The position numbers and the translations under genes are program-made. From contig OX485803.1 in NCBI GenBank assembly GCA_950295325.1, forward strand, positions 37,029,554-37,093,553: a stretch of 64,000 bases of DNA, given 5' to 3'. The notes below the pieces were generated by a model that saw nothing but the letters and a program-made list of their open reading frames with translations, did no database searches and was not told the origin of the DNA. This DNA comes from Polytrichum commune. Its lineage: Eukaryota > Streptophyta > Polytrichopsida > Polytrichales > Polytrichaceae. Shown one piece after another: positions 23,297-34,936 of this stretch. Position 1 is the stretch's first letter, and the number at the start of each line of letters is the position of its first letter.

Positions 23297-23521
23297 TGTA
23301 TGGACATCCACTTTGGACACTCAGCAGTAAACAAATTTTGAATGTAAACGATGCTCTATGTGCACCTCATTCCACACTTGCATTCCAGGCCGTCTTGAAC
23401 AGTGACCTTTTGTATGGACATATATGTTTGGACACTAAGCAGTAAACAAATTTTGAATGTACACGATGCTCTATGTGCACCAATTCCACACTTGCATTTG
23501 AGGCCGTCTTCAACAGTGACC
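23297..23521. repeat. 114-bp tandem duplication
   Basis: 23297-23410 and 23411-23521 are adjacent similar copies, both starting TGTATGGACAT and containing AGCAGTAAACAAATTTTGAA. They lie in the 5' subterminal part of CACTA-1. Confidence 0.85.
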
Positions 23522-24166
23522 ACTGTGCAATTTGTGAACTATATATTGTCTAAGCAATGTGTGAGCAGGTCATTGGTCATGTTTGTCGCACTGCAAATAT
23601 TGGATGTACATGCACCACTACACGGAATATGAATGTGAATTCAATTCGAATGAAATCCCGTGTGAATCAGCAAGGACCACATGAATGTGCTCAACAAGGA
23701 AATGGTATGTAAGTCACAAATGTGCCACAGTTGTTGAGGATGCGGGATGATTGTCAAATTCACAACGATATTTGATGTTCAACATACTGTGGACGATGAC
23801 ATTTTGGCAACAATATTATATTTACCCCCCTAAACCCCATATTGGCTGTAGTTCAAGTCTTCAGGAAAACTATCCACCATTAAAGCCTCCGTTGTGATTG
23901 AAATGTTATATGTCATGTTTTTCCACAATCTTCTGACATTTTTCTGCACTATTGTTGTTGACTATTTTACATGAACACATTTCTTGGGATTTATATTTTT
24001 TTTGTGTGCTCACACTTAATGTACTTGTAGGTTTTCAAAACAGACCAAAGTCACTGTCCCCCGGCACTGGTTCCCGATCACTACAAAACAATGCACTAAT
24101 GCACGAGTGATTGTGGACTAAACACCTCAAAATTCTTTGTTATTTCATAGTGACTTCACTACGCGT
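23522..24166. other. CACTA-1 5' subterminal region
   Basis: Non-coding, AT-rich. A CACTACAAAACA motif at 24082, close to the end, resembles the terminal sequence. No gene is seen. Confidence 0.4.
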
Positions 24167-24177
24167 TCCTTGTAGTG
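24167..24177 (-). repeat. CACTA-1 right terminal inverted repeat
   Basis: TCCTTGTAGTG, exact inverted copy of 13230-13240, followed by the AAT duplication. Confidence 0.9.
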
Positions 24178-26253
24178 AATAGAGATGGAAAATGGTACTG
24201 ACTTTTGTTCTATACTGGATATTTGAACATCCTCAGTCGAGTCTAACGCATGCAGGGGTTATTCAGTTACTTTCATAATTGGACACCAGTATTTGATTGG
24301 TGCATGGTTAGATGAAGATCAAAGAAAAAACACCATAAGGACACATGTTTAGAAGAGATCAGACTGGATCTTCAGATTTTATTAACTAGTCCACACTCCA
24401 CACTCAATAATGAACACAATTGCGAGGACCTATTTATTATGTTAAGGAATCAATAAACGGGCATTTCCAATAACTATAACTAAACCAGGGTAAGTTCGAA
24501 TCTCAATCTGACTGTTGTTAATGCTTCACTGCAGATATGCTAATGCAACACAAGTTTCATCGTGTAAATTGAATTGGTAGAAGTTGGAGAACAGAAAATC
24601 GAACCAAATAACACCCACACACCTAGACTTGTTGTGGTGTTACTTAGAAATTTCACACACCAACTACCCTCCATATCACAGCTTCAAGGTGAATCAGTCT
24701 TCCAAACAACGTGGATTGACATGCAGCACAGAATTTTGTAGATTGGTTGAATTCTTAGGCAGCAACAGGTTTAAGGGCAGCAAGCGATATAGAGTGAGTC
24801 CCTTAATTTCAAGAACAGAATTTAGGCTACCTCAACATGTCAGCTACAATTACAATGAATTGAGCACTTGAAAAAATCTACCTTCATATTAAACTGGCAC
24901 TTCAATATTAGTGATAGAGAACTGATTAACAAGGACTGTGAAAGCCCAAACTTTGCGATTGCATGTTGAACAACACGGAGACCAATTAGGGAGCCACGAA
25001 CCAGAATGAAGACAAGCAATCTACATCAGAATGAAGACAAGCAGAATACTTTTGAGCCTACATTCACAAAATATCAGGTGCACGCAGAAACAAACACGAA
25101 TGATCCTTCAAGCTACTCCCACTGACAACAAAAACCCTCGTACAACTCCGCACATACACTCTGGACAGTGTGATCCCTAAATGCTGACAAACAACATCAT
25201 AACCCTAAGCATCCCAAACAACAACCCCAAACGGATCCCAGATCTACAACACAAACACAACAAGTCTCACCTGGACTGTATTCACCGGTGGTCTTTGTCG
25301 TTGCGGACTCTTCCTCGCCCTCCATTTCGCGCGAATCTTCAAACACTCCCAACCTGCTAGTCCTCAACACCTGTCTTCGGTTGCGGCGCACTGCCATAGG
25401 TTGATGCGCCTGCTTGTGTGCTCTCACGCTATCACACCTGCACCAAAGATCTGATCTTAGAGCATCCCACTCCCAGACCCTAAAACTACATCAAACATGA
25501 GGACAACACATGGCAAGCATAAGAAGGCTGTCTTTATGTGGGAGTTAGGGGACCAACTAGAGAGAAGGGGTTCACCTCGATGGGTGGTGTGGAGCCGTGC
25601 TCGGGTGATCCCATTCCTAAACCCTAAACCTCGGCAGTGGCGAACTCATTCAGAAGCAGTAGATTTAAAGGCAAAACCTCCATGGCAAGACCTCGATTCT
25701 TGCATACAACGAACCATTCGAATTAAGTATGCTCTTCCTCCTAACCTCTCCACTGTGTCCTCCACCAAATCTGCCTCTTTGAGAGACAAAGAGAGCGAGA
25801 TCTTGAGAGCAAGACTCCATTGCCAAAACACAGAGCGCCGCGTTAGGGTTGATTGACAGAGGTAGCAGATGCAACGACGCCGAAACAGAAAGTATACCTT
25901 CTACTCTTAGCGTCAGCGAACCCACAATGAAGACGAGAAAAAAAAAAAAACACGAAGAGGAGGAAACACTTCGGTCTTCGCCGAACCCGCAGACGTCTCC
26001 GAGTCCACAAAAAAACCTGCGATCGCCAGAGGCACAATTTACGAGGGAGGTGATACCACAATCGAATCATGGCCCTCCACGTGAAACCACAATCCACGGC
26101 CACGTGCACTCCAAATGACTCAAGAACGATTGAACTCCCTAAAACCTATGAGAGGGCTGAACGCTCTCCGCCCATTGCATCGCCGACTTTTGCGGCCAAC
26201 GGAAGAGGTCGCACCAAGAACGCCGAGGCACGGCAAAGCTGCACCGACCAACA
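24178..26253. other. Unassigned gene-like region left of CACTA-2
   Basis: No transposon coding is visible. At 25398-25263 the minus strand reads as a possible exon (MAVRRNRRQVLRTSRLGVFE, then acidic) ending at a CCAG|GTGAGA donor. Telo-box-like AAACCCTAA motifs lie upstream of it (25616, and the inverse near 25842). It may be a second exon of the gene started at 26.8 kb, or a host gene fragment. The rest looks non-coding. Confidence 0.35.
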
Positions 26254-26663
26254 CACGGGGAGGTCACTTCATTGTCAAGTTGACACCACGTGCAGACAAA
26301 GTTTGCTACCCCTATATTACATGCCATATATAATTTTAAAATTTATGATATTTTTTCTACATATACATAACCATTGATAGTATCTTTTGTATATTTTTTT
26401 GAAATTTTTAGTCATCTTTATTTTTTTTAGTAATTGTTTTAGTTCAATTCTGTGTTATTCTAGTTAGAAATGGTATGTTTTATGAAAAAAACAAATCATC
26501 AAATTTAGTTACCACTTTTGACTATGTCATAGGTATTGTGTATATCTACTCATGAAAAAAATTTGATAAAATTTTGACCCATTTTGGTGGTGCAACTTAC
26601 CAAAAGAAGATTTTTTTTGGTCGCACGTGGTGTTCAACTTGACAATGGAGTGATCTACCCGTG
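26254..26663. mobile_element. hAT-like MITE with 8-bp target duplication
   Basis: The 410-bp unit begins CACGGGGAGGTCAC and ends GTGATCTACCCGTG. Its inverted ends extend about 45 bp with few mismatches (TTGTCAAGTTG and CACCACGTGC are shared). GACCAACA flanks both sides (26246-26253 and 26664-26671). An 8-bp duplication is typical of hAT elements. The interior is AT-rich and non-coding, so it is non-autonomous. Confidence 0.88.
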
Positions 26664-29091
26664 GACCAACAGGAGATTAGAAGGTGAGTTTCTGGTTGAC
26701 TTACATTGATTTGCTTGCTTGCACCAAGGGCAACATGAGTTCCTTTAGTTTCGCCACCCTTTTGTCTCGTTTCTCCTCATAGGAGCATCTGCCATCATCC
26801 GCCTCCTCCTCGGTGCAGGTATCAGCAGTAGTCGGCGACATTTCCGCGCCTTGCTGGAGTTTCCCACGTGGTTGCGCTCCCGACATGCTTGAGGCCGTCT
26901 ACACTTCAAGTAGACACGATTTACGCAAATGCTCTACTCCAATGTACGTCCATACATGTGCCTGTGCCAGCCTGCAATCTACCAGGTTCATCGCCAAGTG
27001 TGGAGAGGTAATGGTGCACGAAATGCCCTCACAACAAATCCTTCAACTTGCTATTGGCGCCATCCGTCTCATGTACTGAGCGGATGTTTCGCAATTCAAA
27101 TTTTGCCTGTACATCGCCATATGTGGAGTCAGCCACGCAACGGCTACAATTCGGCGTTGAAGACGCCACGCCAGCCCGCTGGGATGGCTTAGGGTTTTGT
27201 CGGCCACAGTCGCATGTTTGCAGCTGACTGGTAAATGACTAACCTGCCACGTCTATAACTAGGGATATGACAGGTATATGACTCATAAATTAAGGACTAA
27301 CATATGACAAAATATGCGACCACGTCAACAGTGAAAATTTACGGAGGAACTTCAGAGTTGAGAATTCTTATCATGTTAGCAATTAAATTGCATGACAGGA
27401 ATAGCGATTCAATTATCATTTCAACTCCTAAGATGGATCTGGCCAGTTCACTCAAGGATTTGAGAGCCAATTCATGAAACTCATATGAGGGCTTCAATCT
27501 TGAACACTGTCCGAGGGGTTGGCAACTATTTGTAGTAGGGGGAAATGGTTACCATTTTCAGAACTCAGTTTGGAGCTGCTAGTAAACCATATCTAAGAAA
27601 CAGCAAGTGGGAGCTACTATGAATAATATGCAATGTAAGGAAATTAAAGTCTATAAATTTCAAGATAGTTTTTAAAAGCAAAACCCTTTCTAAACATGAA
27701 ATAAAGGTAACAATGGATTCCTTTGCCAGCTTTGTCTGAAGCGGGTTTCTCATTTTGTGAAAGAATAAATTAAAATCATTAATTCACTCAAAGTATCAAA
27801 AGCGATTTAGAAACAATTGTTTTCTAGAAATAGTTACCACCCCGGAACCATTACACAATACAAAAGCAAGACTAAATTTATGGGGAGATCATTTATATAT
27901 TGTTTCCTTGATGGGCGCATGGGTTAAACAGGTGCATATTTGTTGACCATCACTATTGTACTAGGATTTCATACCATAATTTGCGGGTCTTTCTCATGAA
28001 ACTCATCTGTCACCTAAAACTTGAATCTAAGTCATAAATTCTGAATCATTTTGAGTCATGACTTTTGAGTCATAACTACATAATGTGACAATCGTGGCTT
28101 GGGGGTGAATCATGGGGTCACTTGTTAGTAAGGTGTATTTTGCCATGATAACCAAAGGATGGATAAATTGCCAACTTTGAAAACAAGAGAGTAGCATTTC
28201 ATTTAATTAATCAAGAAGTACATCGTGGGTTATGATTAAACGATGATCAAGACCTTCGACAACCAAAAATCCCAAATAGAGACTAGTTGGACGAACAAAA
28301 TCATGAGACAAACTTGGGGCTTTGCAAAAGAATTCGTAAATAATGTGCATTGGTGATTTTTAAACAGGTCATGTACCGCTAGTCTCGCAATTCTAAGAAA
28401 GCAGCACATGCCAAACCTATACATGCCATTGTATTTATGTATTTACATGAATACAATCGCCCAAAAAAACCTTTAAAGTCTCAGAAACTTGATGAAATCC
28501 CCAAGGTTGGTATGAATGTTGGTTACGCAAGTTTGTCCTGGGCCTCATATTTTGGGAAAATTGTGGATTCTTTCCTTCTGTAGGTAGCTGTGACAGAAAG
28601 TAATTAAATGGAATCGGAACGAAGACAGTAGCTCACTATTACCCGCTTTGACTTTTCCCAGGTTGTGGGTAGTCAATTGACATCCCTTTCAGCTAGTGGT
28701 TGTGTAGAGGGGCTCCGCAAATTACTGATTTATGTGGGATCTTTCACACCCTGCCGAGTCTGCGTATGACTTCTGGTCCTGATCACTTATATGCTGGTAG
28801 TTTACGAAGTATCACAGTGTGGCGAACTGAATCTGCAGATCATCTGGCAGTGTAGATCAGCCCATAGATAATCTAACTGGAATTGTGGATGCCAGGTGGA
28901 TTCTGTCCCAGGGTTTGTGTCTATCTAGGGTGTGCAACTGCAGTTGTGCACAATACGCTGGTCAGTGCAGAGCAAGTGGAGTTACGGACGCCGCAAATTT
29001 TCTGGTCCAATAAACAACTATGTCCGCAGTCGAACTTGCAGTGGGTTTATAGTTGTTTTCTAGTTGATTTTGAACAAGGTTTTTTTCTTCC
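26664..29091. other. Presumed 5' region of CACTA-2
   Basis: Mostly AT-rich, without recognisable coding sequence apart from the divergent exon at 26701-26886. I could not find the left terminal repeat of CACTA-2 here or further left. Confidence 0.35.
26701..26886 (-). CDS. Divergent exon upstream of CACTA-2, YEE-x-R-D-K-R motif
   Basis: A 61-codon frame whose second half, SYEEKRDKRVAKLKELMLPL, resembles the plus-strand exon in CACTA-1. It points away from the CACTA-2 transposase, the same relative arrangement as in CACTA-1. A plausible donor (CCCTTG|GTGCAA) follows the motif. The function is unknown; it is either a second gene of this CACTA lineage or parallel captures of related host exons. 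Confidence 0.4.
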   Translation of the reverse strand: MSGAQPRGKLQQGAEMSPTTADTCTEEEADDGRCSYEEKRDKRVAKLKELMLPLVQASKSM

Positions 29092-30620
29092 ATGGATGGA
29101 GGAAGCCTCCCACTGCATGACAGGAGACGTCAACAACATCACGACGATCGTCTGTGGAGGAGGGAGCAAGAGAGGGCCACTCTGTACAAACTGAAACGAC
29201 TACATTGCCCATGTTGCAGGTGCAAAGGCCGAGTTCAGTGCTCATTGGCAAAAGTGAAGGATCACCTTATACACTTTGGTAGAGAACCTGCATTCAGAGT
29301 TTGGAAGGGCGCTGGAGCAAGGGACGCCTCCGATGACGAATGGGAACAAGAGTTTAGGAGACCTTGCGGAGAGAATGATGGACAATTCGATGAGGGCTTG
29401 GATATGCAAGGCATGGTTGAGGACGCATTTCTTCAATGCGATGAGCCCCCAAACCCACAACCACCATTGGAAGAACAACTTGAACACATTGTCATGGAAG
29501 CATTGGCAATTGCAGACGAACTAGCAAATGTTGGTGGGGACGAGTCCGACGAAGGGACTGATGACGAACCTATGGGAGACACCGAAACTAGCAACCTTGA
29601 GGAAGAGCACCATGACGACCCACGCGTCTTGGAGGAAGCCATGGAGGAGTTGTACCATGGAGCGAGGTCGTCAGTACTGGCAGCCACAATCCTGATAATG
29701 ACCTTGTGCACGATACACGGCGTTAGCAACAAATTTGCGGACCAACTCTTCACACTATTCCGCAAACACCTCCTTCCAAGTGAGAATCAATTGCCGAAAA
29801 ACTACCATGCCGCAAAAGCATTGATACAAAAACTAGGATTAAATTACAACACAATTCATGCATGCCAAACAAGTTGTGTTTTGTTTAGAGGACAATATGA
29901 AGATGCCGCATGTTGCCCAAAGTGCAAGAAACCGCGATACAAAGACGAGGCCAAAAAAACAAGACCATGGAAAGTCCTTAGGCATTTCTCTTTGATCCCT
30001 AGGCTTAAACGTATGTTTCGCACCCCGGCCATATCGGAGCTATTGTTGTGGCATGCAAAGAATAAAATCACAGATGGATTGGTTAGACATCCGTGTGACT
30101 CCAAGGCATGGAGGCATGTACATGAAGTCGTAGATCAGTCGTTTGGCAACAACGACCGGAACATCCACCTAGGATTGGCGGCGGATGGCGTGAACCCTTT
30201 CAAACTGACGCGCTGTAGTTGGAGCACGTGGCCGGTAATGTTGCTGAATTACAACCTTCCTCCTTGGTTGACCACAAAGAAATTTTTCATCATGTTAGCT
30301 CTGCTGATTCCCAGAAAACAATCTGTGACCTCTTCCGTGTTTGATGTGTACTTGGAGCCTCTAGTGGAGGAGTTGGTGCAGCTATGGAAGGGTGTGATGG
30401 CCTACGATGTGTTGAAAGACCACGGTAGTCGGACATTCAAACTTCGAGCTGTGTTGTTGTGGACGATGCACGATTTTCCAGGATATGGAACCGTTGCAGG
30501 AGTTGCCCATCAAGGCTATGTTGCGTGTCCGGTTTGTGGCCCCCAATTCAGAGGTGAACACTCAATTGAACTTGGAAAGCAAACGTACACGGACACAAGG
30601 AGGTGGCTACCACATGACGA
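29092..30620 (+). pseudogene. CACTA-2 transposase, N-terminal exon (zinc domain plus tnp2), cut by LTR-A
   Basis: ATG at 29092. The N-terminus carries HCPCCRCKG and DHLIHFGREP, followed by an acidic linker and tnp2: CQTSCVLFRGQY, CCPKCKKPRY, KVLRHFSLIPRLKRMF, LPPWLTTKKFFIMLALLIP, LEPLVEELVQLW, LLWTMHDFPGYGTVAG and CPVCGP. Unlike CACTA-1 and CACTA-3, the zinc domain and tnp2 share one exon. The genuine sequence stops at 30620, where LTR-A begins; the 70 or so residues that continue the frame are LTR sequence. Confidence 0.9.
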
Positions 30621-31359
30621 TGTCGTGAAGAGAGGGGTCCACTTTAGGAAAACACGGGGCTTCTGGCTGCAACTGGTTTCGCTCGCCGGACCGTCGAATC
30701 TTCAATTGTCCTCAAAACTTCCTCAATCTTTCAAATTTTTACAAAACAAATCTATCAATAAGTCTTACTCTCTCAAAGGATTGTTGCCAACAAAGACTTG
30801 TCCGTCTTTTTGTGGACGGTCGAAGTCTCAGCTCTTTCTATGCAAAAGCTAGCAAACTTCCCTCCACTCAAACTAGCACAACTTTGTTTTCGCTCACTCT
30901 CCTTCAAGCATGTAAACACTCAAGATAAAACAATCACATGAAAATTCAATTGCATATTTTATTTCAAGTTTTCTTCTCCAAAAAAACACACAACAACCGT
31001 CGAGCTTTCAACAACAAAAAACTTGTCTCTCCCCACTCTCTTCTCCTCAACCACATATATGAGATAAGGCCTCAAATCCTCCTCTTATCCTCATCACGTG
31101 ATTTCTAATTATCCATTGGTCTAAAGATAAACCAAGGATAAAACTAGAAATAAGGCTAAAAGGGTAATAAGAATAAACTAAGAGTAAAAAAAAAGAATAA
31201 AAATGATAAACTAAAAGTTACTAAAAATAACTATGAGTAACAAAAAGGTAATATAATTCAACTCCCTTTTACTTTCCTCCTTCATCTCCAAGTGAAGGAA
31301 TCACCATGAAACACAAAATACGTACACATGTAAATAATGTACGTATTTACACTACGACA
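30621..31359 (-). repeat. LTR-A 3' LTR (739 bp)
   Basis: Matches 44177-44915. Differences seen: three A-for-G changes in the first 40 bases and one T-for-C near 31227. Just inside it the minus strand has the polypurine tract (TTTAGGGGGGTGAA, 31360-31373). Confidence 0.95.
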
Positions 31360-31373
31360 TTCACCCCCCTAAA
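31360..31373 (-). promoter_or_regulatory. LTR-A polypurine tract
   Basis: The minus strand reads TTTAGGGGGGTGAA directly before the 3' LTR, the expected primer site for plus-strand DNA synthesis. Confidence 0.75.
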
Positions 31374-31401
31374 CCTGCACATCCTCCGGTATGTGCCAAA
31401 T

Positions 31402-33918
31402 TTAGTCTTCTTCATTAACCTCGTTGTGATCTGCTGCATCCTCTATTGGATCATACTCTCCTTGAGTTTCATCTTCATCAGTTTGAGAGTTTGGATCCAA
31501 AAGTTCCGCTAGCTCTTCATGGTCAAATCTTCCATCTCTTCTTTTTAAAACCTTGACTCTTTTACCAGCTACAGGTATTCGTAGAAGAGTCCCATCAAAT
31601 TCACGTAGTGAATAAGTCCCATTGGAATGCACTTTGATCACCACGTAAGGTCCAAACCATCTCCTTGCAAACTTGCGCACCGTGCTATGTTGGTTTTCCA
31701 AGGAACTGTCAAACATAAATACCCAATCTCCTTCTTCAATTTTCTTCATCCTCAATCGGTGCGTCTTGTCAAACCACTCCTTGTTGTTGAGCCTGGCAAC
31801 CTTTAATCTTTCCAATGTCATTTCTATGTCTTCAGGCAACCTCTTAAGCTGTTGTATACGAAGCTCCAACAATCTCTCTCTACTAATGTCATCTTCCCAT
31901 GAAAGAAAAACCCATGTGGGAATATCTTCCTCTATTGGCATCATCGGTTGTTATCCATATATAAGCTCGACAGGCATGTAACCAGTTACTGTCCTATGTG
32001 TGGTTCTATCCGCCCATAAGGCAAATGGTAGCAACTTTGGCCATAAACTATGTTTCCCTTTACAAGCTTTAACTAATGCATGAATGATTGGTGGATGTCC
32101 CCTCTCAATCTTACAATTGGCCTCAGGGTTATAAGCCGTTGTTAACTTCAATTGCACACCATATCGCTTGAAGAATTCTTTGGTTTCAGTGAAATCCAAT
32201 TCTCCTCTGTCGGCTCTCATTCTACCAATGCTCCCATACCGACATAAAATATCTTCAAGAATAAATCGGCATACATTCTCTGTTGTCTTAGTCCTCAAAG
32301 CCCTTCCCTCAACAAAATTTGAAAGTTCTTCTCTAGCTAAAACAAGATACTTCATTCCCCACATTGCATTCGGCATAGCAACCAAATCAATCATTCATTG
32401 AAAATGGATTGCAATGGGATAAGTGGGATGTAACTCATCTCTATGTCGTACCTTCGATTGCAATTGGCATACCACACAAGATAATACAAACTCCTCAACA
32501 TCTTTGTATAGCCCCTTCCACCAATATCTCTCCTTGATTTTTGTATAAGTGGCCCAAACTCCTATATGACCGTCTAAAGTGAATCATGAAATTCTTTTAA
32601 GACTTGGGTCTTAGTGTCAGGATCCCCTACCACTCTCAATGGCATTTCATCAACTATTTTTGCTCTCTTCCACAAAAATCCGTCCTTCAAGAGGTAACAT
32701 AGGACTGATGTCTGATGTTTTTTAATGTCTTATCCATCCAACCCGTTTGCCGCTTCATTGTACTCAAATATAATCCAATATCTCTTAATAAATCGGCAAC
32801 ACTATTGTTTTTGCCTTCAATATGTACTAGAATAGGATTCAAAGATTTGATGTAAGCAATCCATCGCAACATTCGAATGTCTGGTGAAGAACAATTTGCT
32901 ATCATCCCCAACAAAGGCAAACAATCAGTTTCTAATACAACCTCTGCCCCAATCAAGTAGTTTCTATATGCCTTAAGAGCTGTAAGGGCACCCATAATTC
33001 TCTTTTCACTTGTGGATATGCCCTTTGTTGCTCTGTTAAGATTCTTGCCCCAAATCGGATAGTAAATATCCTTCCTTCTACATCGTTTTGTCCAATAGCC
33101 CATCCAATTGCAATTGGACTTGTGTCGACAGTCACAATTACCGGTTTTCCACCGTCGTAGCTCACTTGCTTTAAAACCGGTGGTGACTCTAAAATTTTCT
33201 TTAACTCCTTCATAGCCATATCTTGCTCATGTTGCCAAACAAATTTGTTTCTCTTGCGCAATAACTTGTAAAGAGGCTCGGATACATGAGGAAAATGAGG
33301 GATCCAAATTTTATAGAAGACACATGCTCCAAGAAACCTCCTTACTTCAGTGACACTACTACACGCCTTCATCCTTCCTATTGCATTCACCTTTTCAGGA
33401 TTTGGTTTCCTTCCATAGGTTCCGCATAAGTGCCCAACCACCAAAATCTCACCAACCCCAAACTTGGATTTATCAATGGAGAAGGTCAAATTTACCTCTT
33501 TAAGTTTGCTCAAGATTTTGGCCACATCATTTATATGCTCATTCACAAAAGCTTTGCAACCATCATCGTTGATTGTCAAGTCATTTTTCTTCTCATCACA
33601 TCCTTTAATGGGAATGTCATCCACAAAGGGTATCGTCTTCTCATGTACAAAGTCTCTTAGAATTTGATTCATGGCACTCTGCATATGCGCCACCGAGTTG
33701 GTAGCACCTTGAGGCAACGTACACATGCGTATTAATCCAAGTGGAGTCTTCATGGTTGTCAAGTCTCTGCTCTCAGTTGCTAATTGAAATTGATCATAAC
33801 CAGAATACAAATTTCCAATAGAATAGATTGCATGCCCAGCAAATGCTTCTGCCACTTCATCAACAATTGGACCGGATCCTTTGTTTCTGATTGTGACTTT
33901 GTTGGCAGGTTGTATATC
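31402..33918 (-). pseudogene. pol: LTR-A Pol, C-terminal part (RT core, RNase H, integrase)
   Basis: This continues the RT broken off at 40726 by LTR-B. It has QPANKVTIRNKGSGPIVDE, LYSGYDQFQLA and LPQGATNSVAHMQSAM; the catalytic box is FVDD (PFVDDIPIKG) instead of the usual Y-x-DD. RNase H shows VTVDTSPIAIGWAIGQ and YPQVKRELW. Integrase keeps Asp in MIDLVAMP, Asp in MRADRGELDF and Glu in CKIERGH; the GPY motif is RWFGPYVVIKV near 31650. Frame changes near 32950-33100 and between 32687 and 32394, and a TAA at 31951-31953, break it. It is a defective polyprotein. Confidence 0.88.
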
Positions 33919-33923
33919 TTGGA

Positions 33924-34896
33924 TGTCGCGCACCTCTCCATGAAGAGTGCCCGAAACACCGTGGGCACAAGGGGGACCCCGGAGTGACACCCGGGACTTG
34001 TGGCGCCGTTGGTGAGAGGGCCCAAGTGATCCTAGTGTGGGTGAGGGCCCCGGGCGTTGGGAACGCCTCCCACCCACGAAGATTAGGAGGCACAAGGGTA
34101 AGGCCATGAGTTATGCGTAGCTCATGGCGTGGTGATTCTAGAAAGCTCAAGAACACCTCAATCGGAGGTGTGAGCTAGGAGTTATGGCCATTTGAGTGGG
34201 GCGCTGTCCCAGGACAGCGCCCTGGTACAGCAGTGCCTGGGAGTGATTCCCGGGACTGCCAAGGTTCAAACAGGCATAACTTGGTCAATACTTGCCTGAA
34301 TAGGGCAAGTGAGGAGTCCATCGGCATCTACGTGAAGCGTAGATGAGGATAAAGTGGTTGGTTGTTATGATCAGACATCATACAAGGAAGTTATGATGGT
34401 CTGAAGCTGCTGGGGGGGTTCTAGGCCCAGCAGCTAAAGGAAAATGTCCACTTGGCCCCAACTCTTGGTAGAGAGACAAGAGGTTGGTTGGCGGTGGGGT
34501 AGGGGCCCCGTGTAGAGTCCTAGAGGCTTATATGGGTGAGGTGGTGTGGCCTCACCCACCCGAGGCCGAACGGCACGGCCTCCATGGGCTTTGGCCCATT
34601 GTGAGGCCATAGTTGCCTAGTATGGTTCGGGTTGTTGTAGTGTTGCTCCGGCAATGCGATGATCAACATAGGATTGGACTTCCATGGATGGAAGTCCACA
34701 TCTAGGAATGGGTTACCGATTAAGGGGTGAGTCCCTAAAGCAAAGTAGGAGGGTTGGTTCCCTCCTATGAACTATAAGGTCCGGGGTAGGAGGAGCTAAC
34801 CATTAGCATGGCGGAATGCGAATGGTTAGCGCTCGTAACCTTTGCTAGAATTGAAAATTGGCAAGATTGCTAAGGGGGTTAGCAAGGGTTGCGACA
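33924..34896 (+). repeat. LTR-B 5' LTR (973 bp)
   Basis: Same length as 39735-40707 and identical wherever I compared. It is GC-richer than its surroundings. Confidence 0.95.
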
Positions 34897-34898
34897 CT

Positions 34899-34916
34899 TG
34901 GTATCAGAGCAGGGTT
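34899..34916 (+). promoter_or_regulatory. LTR-B primer-binding site (initiator Met tRNA)
   Basis: TGGTATCAGAGCAGGGTT starts two bases after the LTR. TGGTATCAGAGC is the standard complement of the plant initiator-Met tRNA 3' end. Confidence 0.92.
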
Positions 34917-34936
34917 CCAATATTTGAGCTAGCACT

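Larger units (their letters stand above)
13230..24177 (-). mobile_element. CACTA (CMC/En-Spm) DNA transposon CACTA-1, complete ends
   Basis: The left end reads CACTACAAGGA (13230-13240) and the right end TCCTTGTAGTG (24167-24177), a perfect 11-bp inverted repeat. The trinucleotide AAT flanks both ends (13227-13229 and 24178-24180), the 3-bp target duplication expected for this superfamily. The 10.9-kb element encodes a four-part transposase on the minus strand and also holds a large repeat-rich insert, a coiled-coil gene fragment and a divergent exon on the plus strand. Confidence 0.9.

Noticed and set aside
24082-24104. CACTACAAAACA motif as the left end of CACTA-2
   Set aside because: It lies inside CACTA-1, 95 bp from its end, and no inverted mate was found near 49-50 kb.
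33918-34156. Open frames starting MALPLCLL and MFLSFLES, present again at 39735-39967
   Set aside because: They are LTR-B sequence read through by chance and occur identically in both LTRs; the genuine LTR-A RT only begins at 33918.
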